DNA of 15,898 nt from CBDVBD01 sp965372135 (GCA_965372135.1 CBDVBD010000070.1:1-15898), one strand, 5' to 3'; shown: positions 7,769-14,799, counted from the first letter of the stretch. Numbers and translations: made by a program. Notes: generated by a model not told the origin, from the letters alone.

Positions 7769-8404
7769 ATGCTAAAGAAGGTGATTAAGATGGCATTATT
7801 ATGGGGAGGGATTGCATCTGTTGTTGCGATTCTCTTGGTCATTTTCGTATATCGTCCTTGGGCAATTAATTGGGGTGCAACGGATGCAGAAATAAACCGC
7901 ACCATGCCGGGTGACGAGATAGTGCAGAATCCCTTATTCAATGCTACACGCGCTGTCACAATCAACGCACAACCCGAGGAGATTTGGCCCTGGATAATTC
8001 AAATGGGATATAAAAGAGCTGGATTTTATAGTTATGACAAACTTGATAATGATGGAATTCCCAGCGCGAATCACATTATCCCGGAATATCAAAATCTCAA
8101 AGTCGGTGATCTGATTCCGCTGAGTGCAAGTAGCAACGCCGAAGTGGCCGAACTATTACCAAACCGGTCGATGGTTTGGGTGTTTCAAGATTGTGGACCA
8201 TGGTCCAATAACACATGGGCATGGGAGCTTTACCAAACGGACGAAGCGCATACTCGCATGTTGACGCGATTACGGGTATCCCTCGATGATTATAACATTA
8301 TAATCAAGACTAAATTGGAGCTTTTAGAGATCATCATGATGCGTAAATGTATGCTCGGTATCAAACAGCGTGCGGAAAGTATGGCTGTATCCGATAATCC
8401 ATAA
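7769..8404 (+). CDS. SRPBCC-like protein with N-terminal membrane anchor
   Basis: A 211-residue protein. Residues 8-28 are one strong membrane helix (MALLWGGIASVVAILLVIFVY), followed by a soluble domain with TRAVTINAQPEEIWPWIIQMGYKRAGFYSYDKLDN. That is the typical opening of START/SRPBCC ligand-binding proteins (a beta strand ending in P-E-x-I/V-W-x-x-I). The end has further strands (RMLTRLRVS) and a helix. The domain probably faces outward or the periplasm and binds a hydrophobic ligand, but no catalytic residue stands out. Start choice is open: the ATG at 7769 has a weak signal, while the ATG at 7790 (Met8) has AAGGTG about 7 bases upstream and begins just before the helix. It looks AT-richer than the metabolic genes and has no obvious link to them. 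Confidence 0.65.
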   Translation: MLKKVIKMALLWGGIASVVAILLVIFVYRPWAINWGATDAEINRTMPGDEIVQNPLFNATRAVTINAQPEEIWPWIIQMGYKRAGFYSYDKLDNDGIPSANHIIPEYQNLKVGDLIPLSASSNAEVAELLPNRSMVWVFQDCGPWSNNTWAWELYQTDEAHTRMLTRLRVSLDDYNIIIKTKLELLEIIMMRKCMLGIKQRAESMAVSDNP

Positions 8405-8443
8405 CATCGGATAGCAAAGATTATTGAGATTAGCATTATACCG

Positions 8444-8453
8444 AAAAGGAGAG
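8444..8453 (+). promoter_or_regulatory. Ribosome binding site selecting the ATG at 8463
   Basis: AAAAGGAGAG lies 9 bases before an ATG at 8463. A longer frame from 8424 exists, but it would place this site inside the coding region and add 13 charged residues ahead of the first membrane helix, so 8463 is preferred. Confidence 0.7.
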
Positions 8454-8462
8454 CAAAAACGA

Positions 8463-8837
8463 ATGGATAGCAAACAAAATCAGAGTCGTATTATAACCAT
8501 AATCCGATGGATCGCAAGAATTGTAGGTCTTTTATATATAGCATTTTTCTTGCTAATGCTTATCGGAGAAGGGCTGTCGTCCTCACAGGAAACAAATCCA
8601 TTGACTTTCCGCGCGGGATTGGCATTTGTGTTCGTGTTTATATATTTCGCTGGATTGATTTTAGCCTGGAAATGGGAAGGAATCGGAGGATGGGTTGCTA
8701 TCGGTGGTACGATAGGTTTCTTCGTGACTATTCAAGAATATTCTTTGATGATTTTTATTATGGCAACCCCAGCACTGTTGTTCCTTGTTTGCTGGTATCT
8801 ATCTCGCAGCCAGTTACAGATAAAGGAAGCGAATTGA
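8463..8837 (+). CDS. Small four-helix membrane protein of unknown function
   Basis: From the ATG at 8463 the protein has 124 residues with four hydrophobic segments, at about 14-34 (WIARIVGLLYIAFFLLMLIGE), 48-67, 72-87 and 90-108. A short basic N-terminus (SRIITIIRWIAR) suggests that end lies in the cytoplasm. The pattern IIRWIARIVGLLYIAFFLLMLIGEG followed by GLAFVFVFIYFAGLILAWKWEGIGG resembles small uncharacterised DUF-type membrane proteins seen near transport or signalling genes in Bacteroidota-like genomes. I do not know a function. It follows the SRPBCC gene by 58 bases and has a good ribosome binding site, so the pair may work together at the membrane. Confidence 0.65.
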   Translation: MDSKQNQSRIITIIRWIARIVGLLYIAFFLLMLIGEGLSSSQETNPLTFRAGLAFVFVFIYFAGLILAWKWEGIGGWVAIGGTIGFFVTIQEYSLMIFIMATPALLFLVCWYLSRSQLQIKEAN

Positions 8838-8845
8838 CAATTGAC
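8832..8845 (+). repeat. Two heptamers AATTGAC
   Basis: AATTGAC occurs twice in direct tandem at 8832-8838 and 8839-8845, overlapping the stop codon of the membrane protein gene. It is a small example of the A/T-rich 7-8 base periodic sequence found in other gaps of this window. Confidence 0.4.
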
Positions 8846-8864
8846 CAATAAGAACTCATAAGTC

Positions 8865-9353
8865 ATGGATACAAACAACACCAAAATTCAATTTACCATC
8901 AACGGCAAACCGATGGAGATGACTATACCTCCTTCCATGTTGCTGATCGATCTGATTCGGGAAGAACTGGGATTGAAAGGGACCAAACCCGGTTGCGGGG
9001 AAGGGGAATGCGGAGCGTGCACAGTGTTGGTAAACGGGGATCCGGTTAATTCCTGTTTGTTTCTCGCCATAAACATCAACGGGAAAGAACTAACAACCAT
9101 CGAAGGATTGTCCGGGGACAGTGAGGATCAACCGTTCGATCCGGTGCAGGTGGCGATGATCGAATACGGCGCCATCCAATGCGGTTTCTGTACCCCCGGG
9201 ATGGTGATGACCATCAAAGCATTCCAGAATGAATGCGAGCTAAATAAAACAATTCCCGACCGGGAGACTATTAAACACGCACTGGCGGGTAACCTGTGCC
9301 GATGCACCGGGTATACCAAAATCATTGAAGCGGTAGAATCGTTGTTTCAGTGA
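8865..9353 (+). CDS. Molybdenum hydroxylase [2Fe-2S] small subunit (xanthine dehydrogenase family)
   Basis: At 162 residues this is the usual size for the iron-sulfur subunit of three-subunit molybdenum hydroxylases. The N-terminal plant-type ferredoxin site is KPGCGEGECGACTVL with C44, C49, C52 and C64. The C-terminal helical cluster domain has QCGFCTPGM (C106, C109) and NLCRCTGY (C145, C147). Both [2Fe-2S] clusters are therefore complete and should pass electrons from the molybdenum centre to the FAD subunit. The ATG has no clear Shine-Dalgarno; it sits 27 bases after the preceding stop in A/T-rich repeat sequence. The gene for its partner Mo subunit should follow directly, but a four-helix-bundle gene lies between them. 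Confidence 0.93.
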   Translation: MDTNNTKIQFTINGKPMEMTIPPSMLLIDLIREELGLKGTKPGCGEGECGACTVLVNGDPVNSCLFLAININGKELTTIEGLSGDSEDQPFDPVQVAMIEYGAIQCGFCTPGMVMTIKAFQNECELNKTIPDRETIKHALAGNLCRCTGYTKIIEAVESLFQ

Positions 9354-9356
9354 CAG

Positions 9357-9412
9357 ATTGCTCAATTGCTTAATTGTCTCATTGTTGCATTGTTCGATTG
9401 TTGCATTGTTGT
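9357..9412 (+). repeat. 8-bp-period ATTG array (left side of four-helix-bundle gene)
   Basis: Seven in-phase 8-base units each begin with ATTG: ATTGCTCA, ATTGCTTA, ATTGTCTC, ATTGTTGC, ATTGTTCG, ATTGTTGC, ATTGTTGT. The array starts 3 bases after the stop codon of the [2Fe-2S] subunit and ends about 20 bases before the four-helix-bundle start. Its inverted counterpart lies on the other side of that gene. Confidence 0.8.
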
Positions 9413-9431
9413 ATGAAAAAAGGGTGGGAAA

Positions 9432-9809
9432 TTGGAAAAGAAGTATTTGAAATTGAATGATATCGATGCGTATAAGACAGCATTCAAGCTAAGTAATTAT
9501 GTATGGGGAATAGTGGTCAAATGGAAACATTTTGAAAGAAGCACCGTTGGTCAACAGTTTGCACGATCTGCTGATTCTATCTCAGCTAACATCGCAGAGG
9601 GTTTCGGGCGGTACACGAAGAAAGATAAAGTCAATTTCTACAGATACAGTGTCGGTTCAATAATGGAATCATTGGACTGGAACGAGAAATCTAAGAACAG
9701 AGAACTCCTGTCGGAAGAAGAATACAAACACATAATTGGAGAGCTTCAGAAGCTTCGCAGAGAGTTGAATCAACTTATCAAATACACGAACCAAAGATTA
9801 TCGATTTAA
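9432..9809 (+). CDS. Four-helix-bundle protein (S23 / 23S rRNA intervening-sequence type)
   Basis: The 125-residue, mostly helical protein shows the family signature well: QQFARSADSISANIAEGFGRYTKKDKVNFYRYSVGSIMESLDW (about 42-84), then a helix with EEEYKHIIGELQKLRRELNQLIKYTNQ. This family was first found inside 23S rRNA intervening sequences, is related to the Avd accessory protein of diversity-generating retroelements, and often stands alone in candidate-phylum genomes; its biochemical role is unsettled. Start is a TTG at 9432 with GGGTGGG upstream; no ATG occurs earlier in the frame near the conserved region. It has no evident link to molybdenum enzymes and separates two of their genes. The flanking inverted 8-bp arrays suggest that gene and flanks arrived as one unit. 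Confidence 0.85.
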   Translation: MEKKYLKLNDIDAYKTAFKLSNYVWGIVVKWKHFERSTVGQQFARSADSISANIAEGFGRYTKKDKVNFYRYSVGSIMESLDWNEKSKNRELLSEEEYKHIIGELQKLRRELNQLIKYTNQRLSI

Positions 9810-9837
9810 CAATGAAACAATAGAACAATCGAACCAT
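9808..9837 (+). repeat. 8-bp-period CAAT array (right side, inverted)
   Basis: CAAT recurs at 9810, 9818 and 9826, and as CCAT at 9834, an exact 8-base period. Read on the other strand these are ATTG units, the inverse of the array at 9357-9412. AACAATCGAAC (9824-9834) is the exact reverse complement of 9392-9402. The last unit runs into the ATG at 9836 of the Mo subunit, which has no Shine-Dalgarno. Confidence 0.75.
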
Positions 9838-12121
9838 GAAAGAGCTTAAAGTCATCGGCAAACCCACCCCAAAGCTGGACGCCGGGATCCGCGCCACTGG
9901 TCAAGCAGTTTTTGGGCACGATATTGTATTGCCTAACATGCTTCACGGCGCCATATTGCGTACTAAATACCCGGTTGCGGAAATCCTGTCGATCGATACA
10001 TCGCAAGCGAAACGACTCCCAGGAGTGGTATGCGTCATTACCGCCGACGACGTGGACACCAATAACATCAGCTATAAACGCGACCATCCCATTTTGAAGA
10101 AGGGAACCGTGAACTGCATTCGGGATGAGATCGCCGCAGTGGCAGCGACGACCAAGGAAATTGCCGAGAAGGCTATAAGTCTGATTGAGGTCAAATATCG
10201 GGTGGAAGAGGGAATTTTTGATCCATTCGAAGCGTTGGAAGAGGATGCACCGCAAATCAACCAATTTGCTAAGGATAACGAAAATAAAAACATCGCTCAT
10301 GCGTTTCATTATGAACACGGGAACCTTCAAGAGCAAAAAGATAAAAGTACCTGTATCGTAAAAAATCGTTATAACTTACCGCGAGTCACTCACTGCTGCT
10401 TGGGAACCTGCGCGATCACCGCCGATTATTCAACTACAGAGAACCGGCTCACATTGTACAGCGTGACTCAAGTCCCCTTTCTCTATCAACGGGATATAGC
10501 GCATGCGCTGAAAATGGAACCGTCGAACATTCGGATCGTTCAGCCGGTGATTGGCGGTGGTTTTGGGTCGAAGCTGGATATGTATCCCTATGAGCCAATC
10601 TGCGCATTGCTCGCCATGAAAGCGGGGCAGCCGGTGCAAATAGTCTTTAGCAGGGAAGAAGAATTCTTAGCGTCACCCACCAGGCAGCCGATGGTCATGG
10701 ATATCACTACCGGTGCCGATAAGGATGGAAAATTTACCTTCCGGGAAGTGAAAATCATCAAGGATAACGGGGCTTATACTTCGTGGGGAGCTACTACTCC
10801 ATTTGTGATGATGCAGACTTTTTCATCATTGTATCAGGTTCCGGCTTGCGTGTTTGATTCTCATGCAGTATATACCAACAACGTCTTTGCCGGTTCGTTC
10901 CGGGGATACGGTAATCCTCAAGCCACGTTTGCGCTGGAACGGAATATCGACCTGATGGCGGAAGAATTAGGGATGGATAAGGCTCAAATCCGTTTGATCA
11001 ATGCCAATTTCCCAGGAGAAACCACTGGGCAAGGACTAATATTCCATACTTGCGGGCATAAAGAGGCATTGGAAACTGTGATAGAAAAGAGTGGTTACAA
11101 CGGGAAAAGAGAAGAAAATAGTTCGGGCAGATTCAAGACGGGAATCGGGTTTGCTTCCATGTTGCATGTGGGCGGCGGTGCGAAAATCTATCGTTCGGAC
11201 GGATGCGGCACCACGGTTAAATTTGACCCCTACGGGCAGTTGACGATCATCACCGGCTCCACCGAAATCGGACAGGGGTCGGAAACCGTGCTGGCGATGA
11301 TCGCTTCTGAGGAATTGGGGGTTGACCTGGAGAAAATCCGGGTAATAAACACCGACACCGATATCAAACCCTGGGATGTGGGAGTGCACGCTTCCCGCAC
11401 CAGTTTTGTAGCGGGAAATTCACTTTTAGGGGCTGTCAACCAGTTAAAAAATAATCAATTATCTCCGAAAGCCGCCGAGCTTCTGAAAACCGACGTAGAT
11501 GACCTGGAATACGAAAATGGACTAATCAAATCACGTAACACCGGTGAGTCAATTAAGCTCGACAAGGTAGTCAGGGAAATACACTTCCGGGAACCCAATG
11601 AACTGTGTATCGCATCATATTACTACGAGCCGGGCAGTGAATTTCAGGATAAGGAATACAAAGGGCAGGTTTCCGGCACCTATGCCTTCGCCGCTCAAGC
11701 CATTGAGGTTGAAGTGGACACCGTAACCGGGAATGTGAAGGTCTTGGATATTTATGTGGCTCAGGATGTGGGTAAAGTGTTGAATCCGTTAGGATTAGCC
11801 GGGCAGATTGAAGGGGGAGTGGTGATGGGATTGGGGTATGCGTTGATCGAGGAATTAGTGGTGGAGAATGGTAGAGTGCTCAATCCCAGTTTCCATGATT
11901 ACAAGCTCCCTACCGCTTGTGATATCCCGGACATCCACTTTTATCCGGTGGAAACCAATGACCCACAAGGACCTTACGGCGCGAAAGGGGTGGGCGAAGC
12001 GCCGCTGATTCCTACCGCTGCTGCCATTGCCAATGCAGTTTCTGATGCATTAGGCGTAAAGATAGACGGTTTGCCCATCTCACCTGAAAAAGTTATAAAG
12101 GCTTTAAAAAATAATAGCTAA
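9836..12121 (+). CDS. Molybdenum hydroxylase large (molybdopterin-binding) subunit
   Basis: The 761-residue length is normal for the catalytic subunit of the xanthine dehydrogenase family. It opens with the a/b hammerhead domain (GKPTPKLDAGIRATGQAVFGHDI) and continues into the molybdopterin-binding parts. Motifs are GGGFGSK (240-246), SFRGYGNPQATFALER (354-369, the FRGxGxPQ turn of xanthine-dehydrogenase-like rather than CO-dehydrogenase-like members), GSTEIGQGSET (474-484) and GPYGAKGVGEAPLIP with catalytic Glu721. The expected HxxxE(P/T) motif reads HCCLGTC (186-192), with Gly at the usual Glu. The enzyme should hydroxylate a C-H carbon of an N-heteroaromatic or aldehyde using water; the substrate cannot be read. 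Its stop is 4 bases before the FAD subunit. Confidence 0.92.
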   Translation: MKELKVIGKPTPKLDAGIRATGQAVFGHDIVLPNMLHGAILRTKYPVAEILSIDTSQAKRLPGVVCVITADDVDTNNISYKRDHPILKKGTVNCIRDEIAAVAATTKEIAEKAISLIEVKYRVEEGIFDPFEALEEDAPQINQFAKDNENKNIAHAFHYEHGNLQEQKDKSTCIVKNRYNLPRVTHCCLGTCAITADYSTTENRLTLYSVTQVPFLYQRDIAHALKMEPSNIRIVQPVIGGGFGSKLDMYPYEPICALLAMKAGQPVQIVFSREEEFLASPTRQPMVMDITTGADKDGKFTFREVKIIKDNGAYTSWGATTPFVMMQTFSSLYQVPACVFDSHAVYTNNVFAGSFRGYGNPQATFALERNIDLMAEELGMDKAQIRLINANFPGETTGQGLIFHTCGHKEALETVIEKSGYNGKREENSSGRFKTGIGFASMLHVGGGAKIYRSDGCGTTVKFDPYGQLTIITGSTEIGQGSETVLAMIASEELGVDLEKIRVINTDTDIKPWDVGVHASRTSFVAGNSLLGAVNQLKNNQLSPKAAELLKTDVDDLEYENGLIKSRNTGESIKLDKVVREIHFREPNELCIASYYYEPGSEFQDKEYKGQVSGTYAFAAQAIEVEVDTVTGNVKVLDIYVAQDVGKVLNPLGLAGQIEGGVVMGLGYALIEELVVENGRVLNPSFHDYKLPTACDIPDIHFYPVETNDPQGPYGAKGVGEAPLIPTAAAIANAVSDALGVKIDGLPISPEKVIKALKNNS

Positions 12122-12125
12122 TATC

Positions 12126-12995
12126 ATGAATTTCAACGTAAAAAGTCCCAAAACAACCGAAGAACTACTGGCAGTCATCGCTGAACACCAACGTGTCGAT
12201 TTCAGAATCGGCGCTGGATTTACTGATCTGTTATTGGAACTTAAGAAACAGCCCGATGACGAACTAACGGTTATCAATCTAGCACAGTTAAGCGATGGCT
12301 GTTTCACATCTATCGCCACTTGTGATAAAGAGATCAGGATCGGAGCGCTGGTGACGGCAAATCAAATTGCTAATAGCAAAGAATTACAACCGCGATTTCC
12401 GGTGTTGTGTGATACGGCAAATCAATTGGCATCCAGGCAGATTCGGCAGGTGGCAACGGCGGGCGGAAATCTGTGTACCGCATCACCGGCAGGGGATATT
12501 GCCTGCGCCATGGTCGCCCTGAAAGCGCAGTGTGAGATACTGTCAACTAATGGAACCATTAGGGTTATTCCAATCGATGATTTTTTTCTGGGTGTGCGAA
12601 AAACCGATTTGAAGCAAGATGAAGTGCTTCGCAGTATTACCATCCCATTAAACCATGAAAATAAAAAAACCCATTCCGGCTTCATAAAAGTGGGCACTCG
12701 ACGTTCCATGGAATGTGCCGTTGTGTCGCTGGCGTATCATATTCAGACAGACCAAGAGAACGTAATCACTCACGCAGGAATATCGATAGGATCAGCTGCC
12801 CCAACCATCAAGTTCACCGAGTCAGCCTGTGATTATCTACTTGGTAAGAAATTCATATCAATCGGACCATCCGAATCCGAAGCCTTCGCCACCAAAGTCC
12901 TGGAATACGCCTCCCCCATTTCCGATATCCGGGGTTCGGCATGGTACCGAGAACAAGTGTTATTCAACATAAGTAAAAGTATCTTTGATTTGTAA
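12126..12995 (+). CDS. Molybdenum hydroxylase FAD-binding medium subunit
   Basis: The 289 residues are the normal length for the FAD subunit of this family. The first FAD loop reads RIGAGFTDLL (27-36), where AGGTDLL is usual. The second, ATAGGNLCTASPAGD (110-124), is fully typical. The C-terminal CO-dehydrogenase flavoprotein domain ends with ISDIRGSAWYREQV. The extra loop with four cysteines that carries a [4Fe-4S] cluster in the FAD subunit of 4-hydroxybenzoyl-CoA reductase is absent. That argues against a reductive benzoyl-CoA-type enzyme and for an oxidising hydroxylase. It begins 4 bases after the Mo subunit, without its own Shine-Dalgarno, so translation is probably coupled. FAD would pass electrons to NAD or a ferredoxin. 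Confidence 0.92.
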   Translation: MNFNVKSPKTTEELLAVIAEHQRVDFRIGAGFTDLLLELKKQPDDELTVINLAQLSDGCFTSIATCDKEIRIGALVTANQIANSKELQPRFPVLCDTANQLASRQIRQVATAGGNLCTASPAGDIACAMVALKAQCEILSTNGTIRVIPIDDFFLGVRKTDLKQDEVLRSITIPLNHENKKTHSGFIKVGTRRSMECAVVSLAYHIQTDQENVITHAGISIGSAAPTIKFTESACDYLLGKKFISIGPSESEAFATKVLEYASPISDIRGSAWYREQVLFNISKSIFDL

Positions 12996-13016
12996 TCCAG
13001 AGAGGTAACCATAACT

Positions 13017-14063
13017 TTGAACCAGACTAAAAGTGCTGACGTCGGGAAACCTCCCAAGATCATCAAGTTGACGCAAAACGAGAATCCCTTTGGTGCGTCA
13101 CCGTTGGCTTTAAAGGCGATTGAAGAAGAGGTCCATTCCGTGTTTCGCTATCCGGATGTGTTGAACGAAGATTTAAAGAGCAAATTAGCTGAAAAATATG
13201 CGGTAACACCGGATAATATCGTGATATCAGCGGGGTCGGTGGCGTGCATGGACATGGCGATAAAGACTTTTGTGGGGATCGATGAGAATGTGGTTACCAC
13301 AGAAAAAACCTTTGTCGCTTATCATTTGCTTTCCACCATAAACAGGCGAGAATGCCGGATCGCGGATTTAGTGGATAATACCGTCAGTTTAGACAATGTT
13401 CTCACGCTGTGTGATGAAAAAACCAGACTGGTTTTTGTTGCCAATCCCAATAATCCTACCGGAACGCTGTTTCACCACGATTCTTTGGTAAAATTTCTGG
13501 AATCAATATCATCCGATGTATTTGTGGTGCTGGATGAAGCGTATTCCGAATACGTCAACGATCCTGATTACCCACAATCCCTGCAATTGCAAAAGATTTT
13601 TCGTAACCTGATTATTCTTCGTACCTTTTCGAAAGTCTATGGGCTGGCAGGATTGCGAGTAGGCTATGCGATCGCCGATCCTGATGTTAGAGTAGAATTG
13701 GAGAAAAGAAAAACACCGTTTTCCATTAACCGAATCGCTGCAGCGGCAGCGTTAGCGGCATTGGATGATACGGATTACATCCAGAAATGTATTGCCATCA
13801 ATGATGCAGAACGGACATCGCTTTTTAACCAGATGCAAGAGTTGGGATACAAGGTATTGCCGTCGCAGGCAAACTTCATTTTTGTGGAATTCGAGGATGA
13901 AAAAGAAAAGGACGAAACCTATCACCAGCTAAGAGGAGCGGGGATTTTGGTACGTCCGTTGGAACCATTCGGGGTGAAATTGGGACTGAGAATCACTGTC
14001 GGTCGCCCGGAGGAAAATCAACAATTAACCCAGCGTTTACGCAAAATAAAAGCACCGCTGTAA
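13017..14063 (+). CDS. HisC-like PLP aminotransferase (histidinol-phosphate / aromatic type)
   Basis: A 348-residue fold-type I PLP aminotransferase. LTQNENPFGASPLALKAI (18-35) matches the HisC opening, NPNNPTGT (143-150) and VLDEAYSEY (171-179) hold PLP-contact residues (D173, Y176), RTFSKVYGLAGLRVGY contains the PLP lysine K206, and LRITVGRPEEN is the C-terminal arginine region. HisC-family enzymes act on histidinol phosphate, but many members transaminate Phe, Tyr, Trp or His. No other histidine genes are here, and it starts 21 bases after the FAD subunit, so a catabolic role feeding IorAB is plausible. Start is a TTG at 13017 with GAGAGG about 11 bases upstream; the first ATG would remove the conserved N-terminus. 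Confidence 0.88.
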   Translation: MNQTKSADVGKPPKIIKLTQNENPFGASPLALKAIEEEVHSVFRYPDVLNEDLKSKLAEKYAVTPDNIVISAGSVACMDMAIKTFVGIDENVVTTEKTFVAYHLLSTINRRECRIADLVDNTVSLDNVLTLCDEKTRLVFVANPNNPTGTLFHHDSLVKFLESISSDVFVVLDEAYSEYVNDPDYPQSLQLQKIFRNLIILRTFSKVYGLAGLRVGYAIADPDVRVELEKRKTPFSINRIAAAAALAALDDTDYIQKCIAINDAERTSLFNQMQELGYKVLPSQANFIFVEFEDEKEKDETYHQLRGAGILVRPLEPFGVKLGLRITVGRPEENQQLTQRLRKIKAPL

Positions 14064-14077
14064 TACAACTTCAGTTA

Positions 14078-14093
14078 ATGTTATCGATAACAT
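14078..14093. promoter_or_regulatory. Perfect 16-bp palindrome after the aminotransferase gene
   Basis: ATGTTATCGATAACAT is its own reverse complement and begins 14 bases after the aminotransferase stop. With no loop it is more like a protein-binding site than a terminator. It contains an ATG that would open the next reading frame, but the later ATG at 14132 is more natural. Confidence 0.4.
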
Positions 14094-14131
14094 CAGACAA
14101 TAATATTTTCACCATATTATACTGCAAAAAA

Positions 14132-14410
14132 ATGATCGATGTCGCTAATTCAAATTCATTCTTTGGAAACTTATCAGCCAAAATTCACCGGCATCCTTTA
14201 GTTTCTTTATTGATAATTGCAGCAATATTACGATTATTCGCTGTTATTTTCGCTAAAGGATATATGGCGTCAGATGATCACTTCCTGGTGATCCGTGTAG
14301 TATGGAATTGGCTGAATAATATTCCCACTTGGTTTAGAGATGACACACCAATAGCACGAGGGATAGTATATCAATATTCGATATACGTCCTGATGTTATA
14401 CAACTGTTAG
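14132..14410 (+). pseudogene. Truncated N-terminus of a membrane glycosyltransferase (GT39-like)
   Basis: The frame (open from 14078, more natural Met at 14132) encodes a short polar leader, one membrane helix (HPLVSLLIIAAILRLFAVIFAKGY), then ASDDHFLVIRVVWNWLNN and TPIARGIVYQYSIY. A first helix followed by an acidic S-D-D-H loop and an R-G-x-x-Y segment is the start of GT39/dolichol-phosphate-mannose-type transferases, which normally run several hundred residues with many membrane helices. Here homology stops after about 80 residues: from about 14380 the DNA belongs to a HisC-like gene in another frame, and the last residues VLMLYNC are out-of-frame readthrough. The fragment cannot be a working enzyme. 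Family call is moderate, truncation call is strong. Confidence 0.55.
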
Positions 14411-14762
14411 AACAACATCAGATCCCTTTTTCCATCAGCCGCCTAGCTGATGCGGCGGCAATAGCATCGCTTGATGACACCGATTTCAATAAGGAATGTG
14501 CGTCCATCAATGACAGCGAACAGGTTCTACTATATAAAGAACTTAAAAACTTGGGATTCAACTTGACATTCCCGCATGGAAACTTTATATTTATAGAATT
14601 CAGCAAGCCCGGTGAAAATGAAAGAATCTATAATCTATAAAAAACGAGGGCATTCTGGTACGACCTTAAGGACCCTGTGGCGCTGAAATGGCAATTCGAA
14701 TAACTGTCGGTCGCCCTGAAGAAAATCGGCGATTTGTTAAATGTTTGAAGCGGATGAAGTAG
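14380..14762 (+). pseudogene. Broken C-terminal half of a second HisC-like aminotransferase
   Basis: Frame 1 from 14380 reads RPDVIQLLEQHQIPFSISRL and on through ASLDDTDF, ASINDSEQ and GNFIFIEF. It lines up without gaps with the intact neighbour (DPDVRVELEKRKTPFSINRI, ALDDTDY, AINDAER, ANFIFVEF). At about 14636-14645 one base has been lost, since the frame hits TAA at 14638 and homology moves to the frame reading KNEGILVRP. After a second stop (TAA for Leu) it continues as AEMAIRITVGRPEENRRF to TAG at 14760. The PLP lysine and N-terminal half are missing. A truncated 5' end, frameshift and nonsense codon show a decayed paralogue. Its sequence differs from the intact copy enough to be an old duplicate. 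Confidence 0.85.
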
Positions 14763-14777
14763 AATAACAGCCCTGGA

Positions 14778-14799
14778 TTCGTAGTATCCGGACTACGAA
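14778..14799 (+). terminator. Hairpin TTCGTAGT-ATCCGG-ACTACGAA
   Basis: A perfect 8-bp inverted repeat with a 6-base loop lies 16 bases after the aminotransferase remnant and 21 bases before the methyltransferase start. No T run follows, so it may be a repeat-type hairpin or an operator rather than a true terminator. Confidence 0.4.

Noticed and set aside
8424..8462. Longer start for the small membrane protein
   Set aside because: A strong ribosome binding site lies inside this stretch, right before the ATG at 8463.
9357..9412. CRISPR array
   Set aside because: Units are 8 bases with a 4-base core and no spacers; no cas gene is present.
9432..9809. Diversity-generating retroelement suggested by the Avd-like four-helix-bundle protein
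   Set aside because: No reverse transcriptase, template repeat or variable repeat is visible in the window; the protein fits the wider S23 family as well.
8865..12995. 4-hydroxybenzoyl-CoA reductase
   Set aside because: The FAD subunit lacks the cysteine loop for the extra [4Fe-4S] cluster that marks that enzyme, and the Mo subunit motifs do not decide for it.
13017..14063. Histidine biosynthesis HisC
   Set aside because: No other his gene is in the window and the gene follows a molybdenum hydroxylase closely; kept as HisC-like aminotransferase without a symbol.
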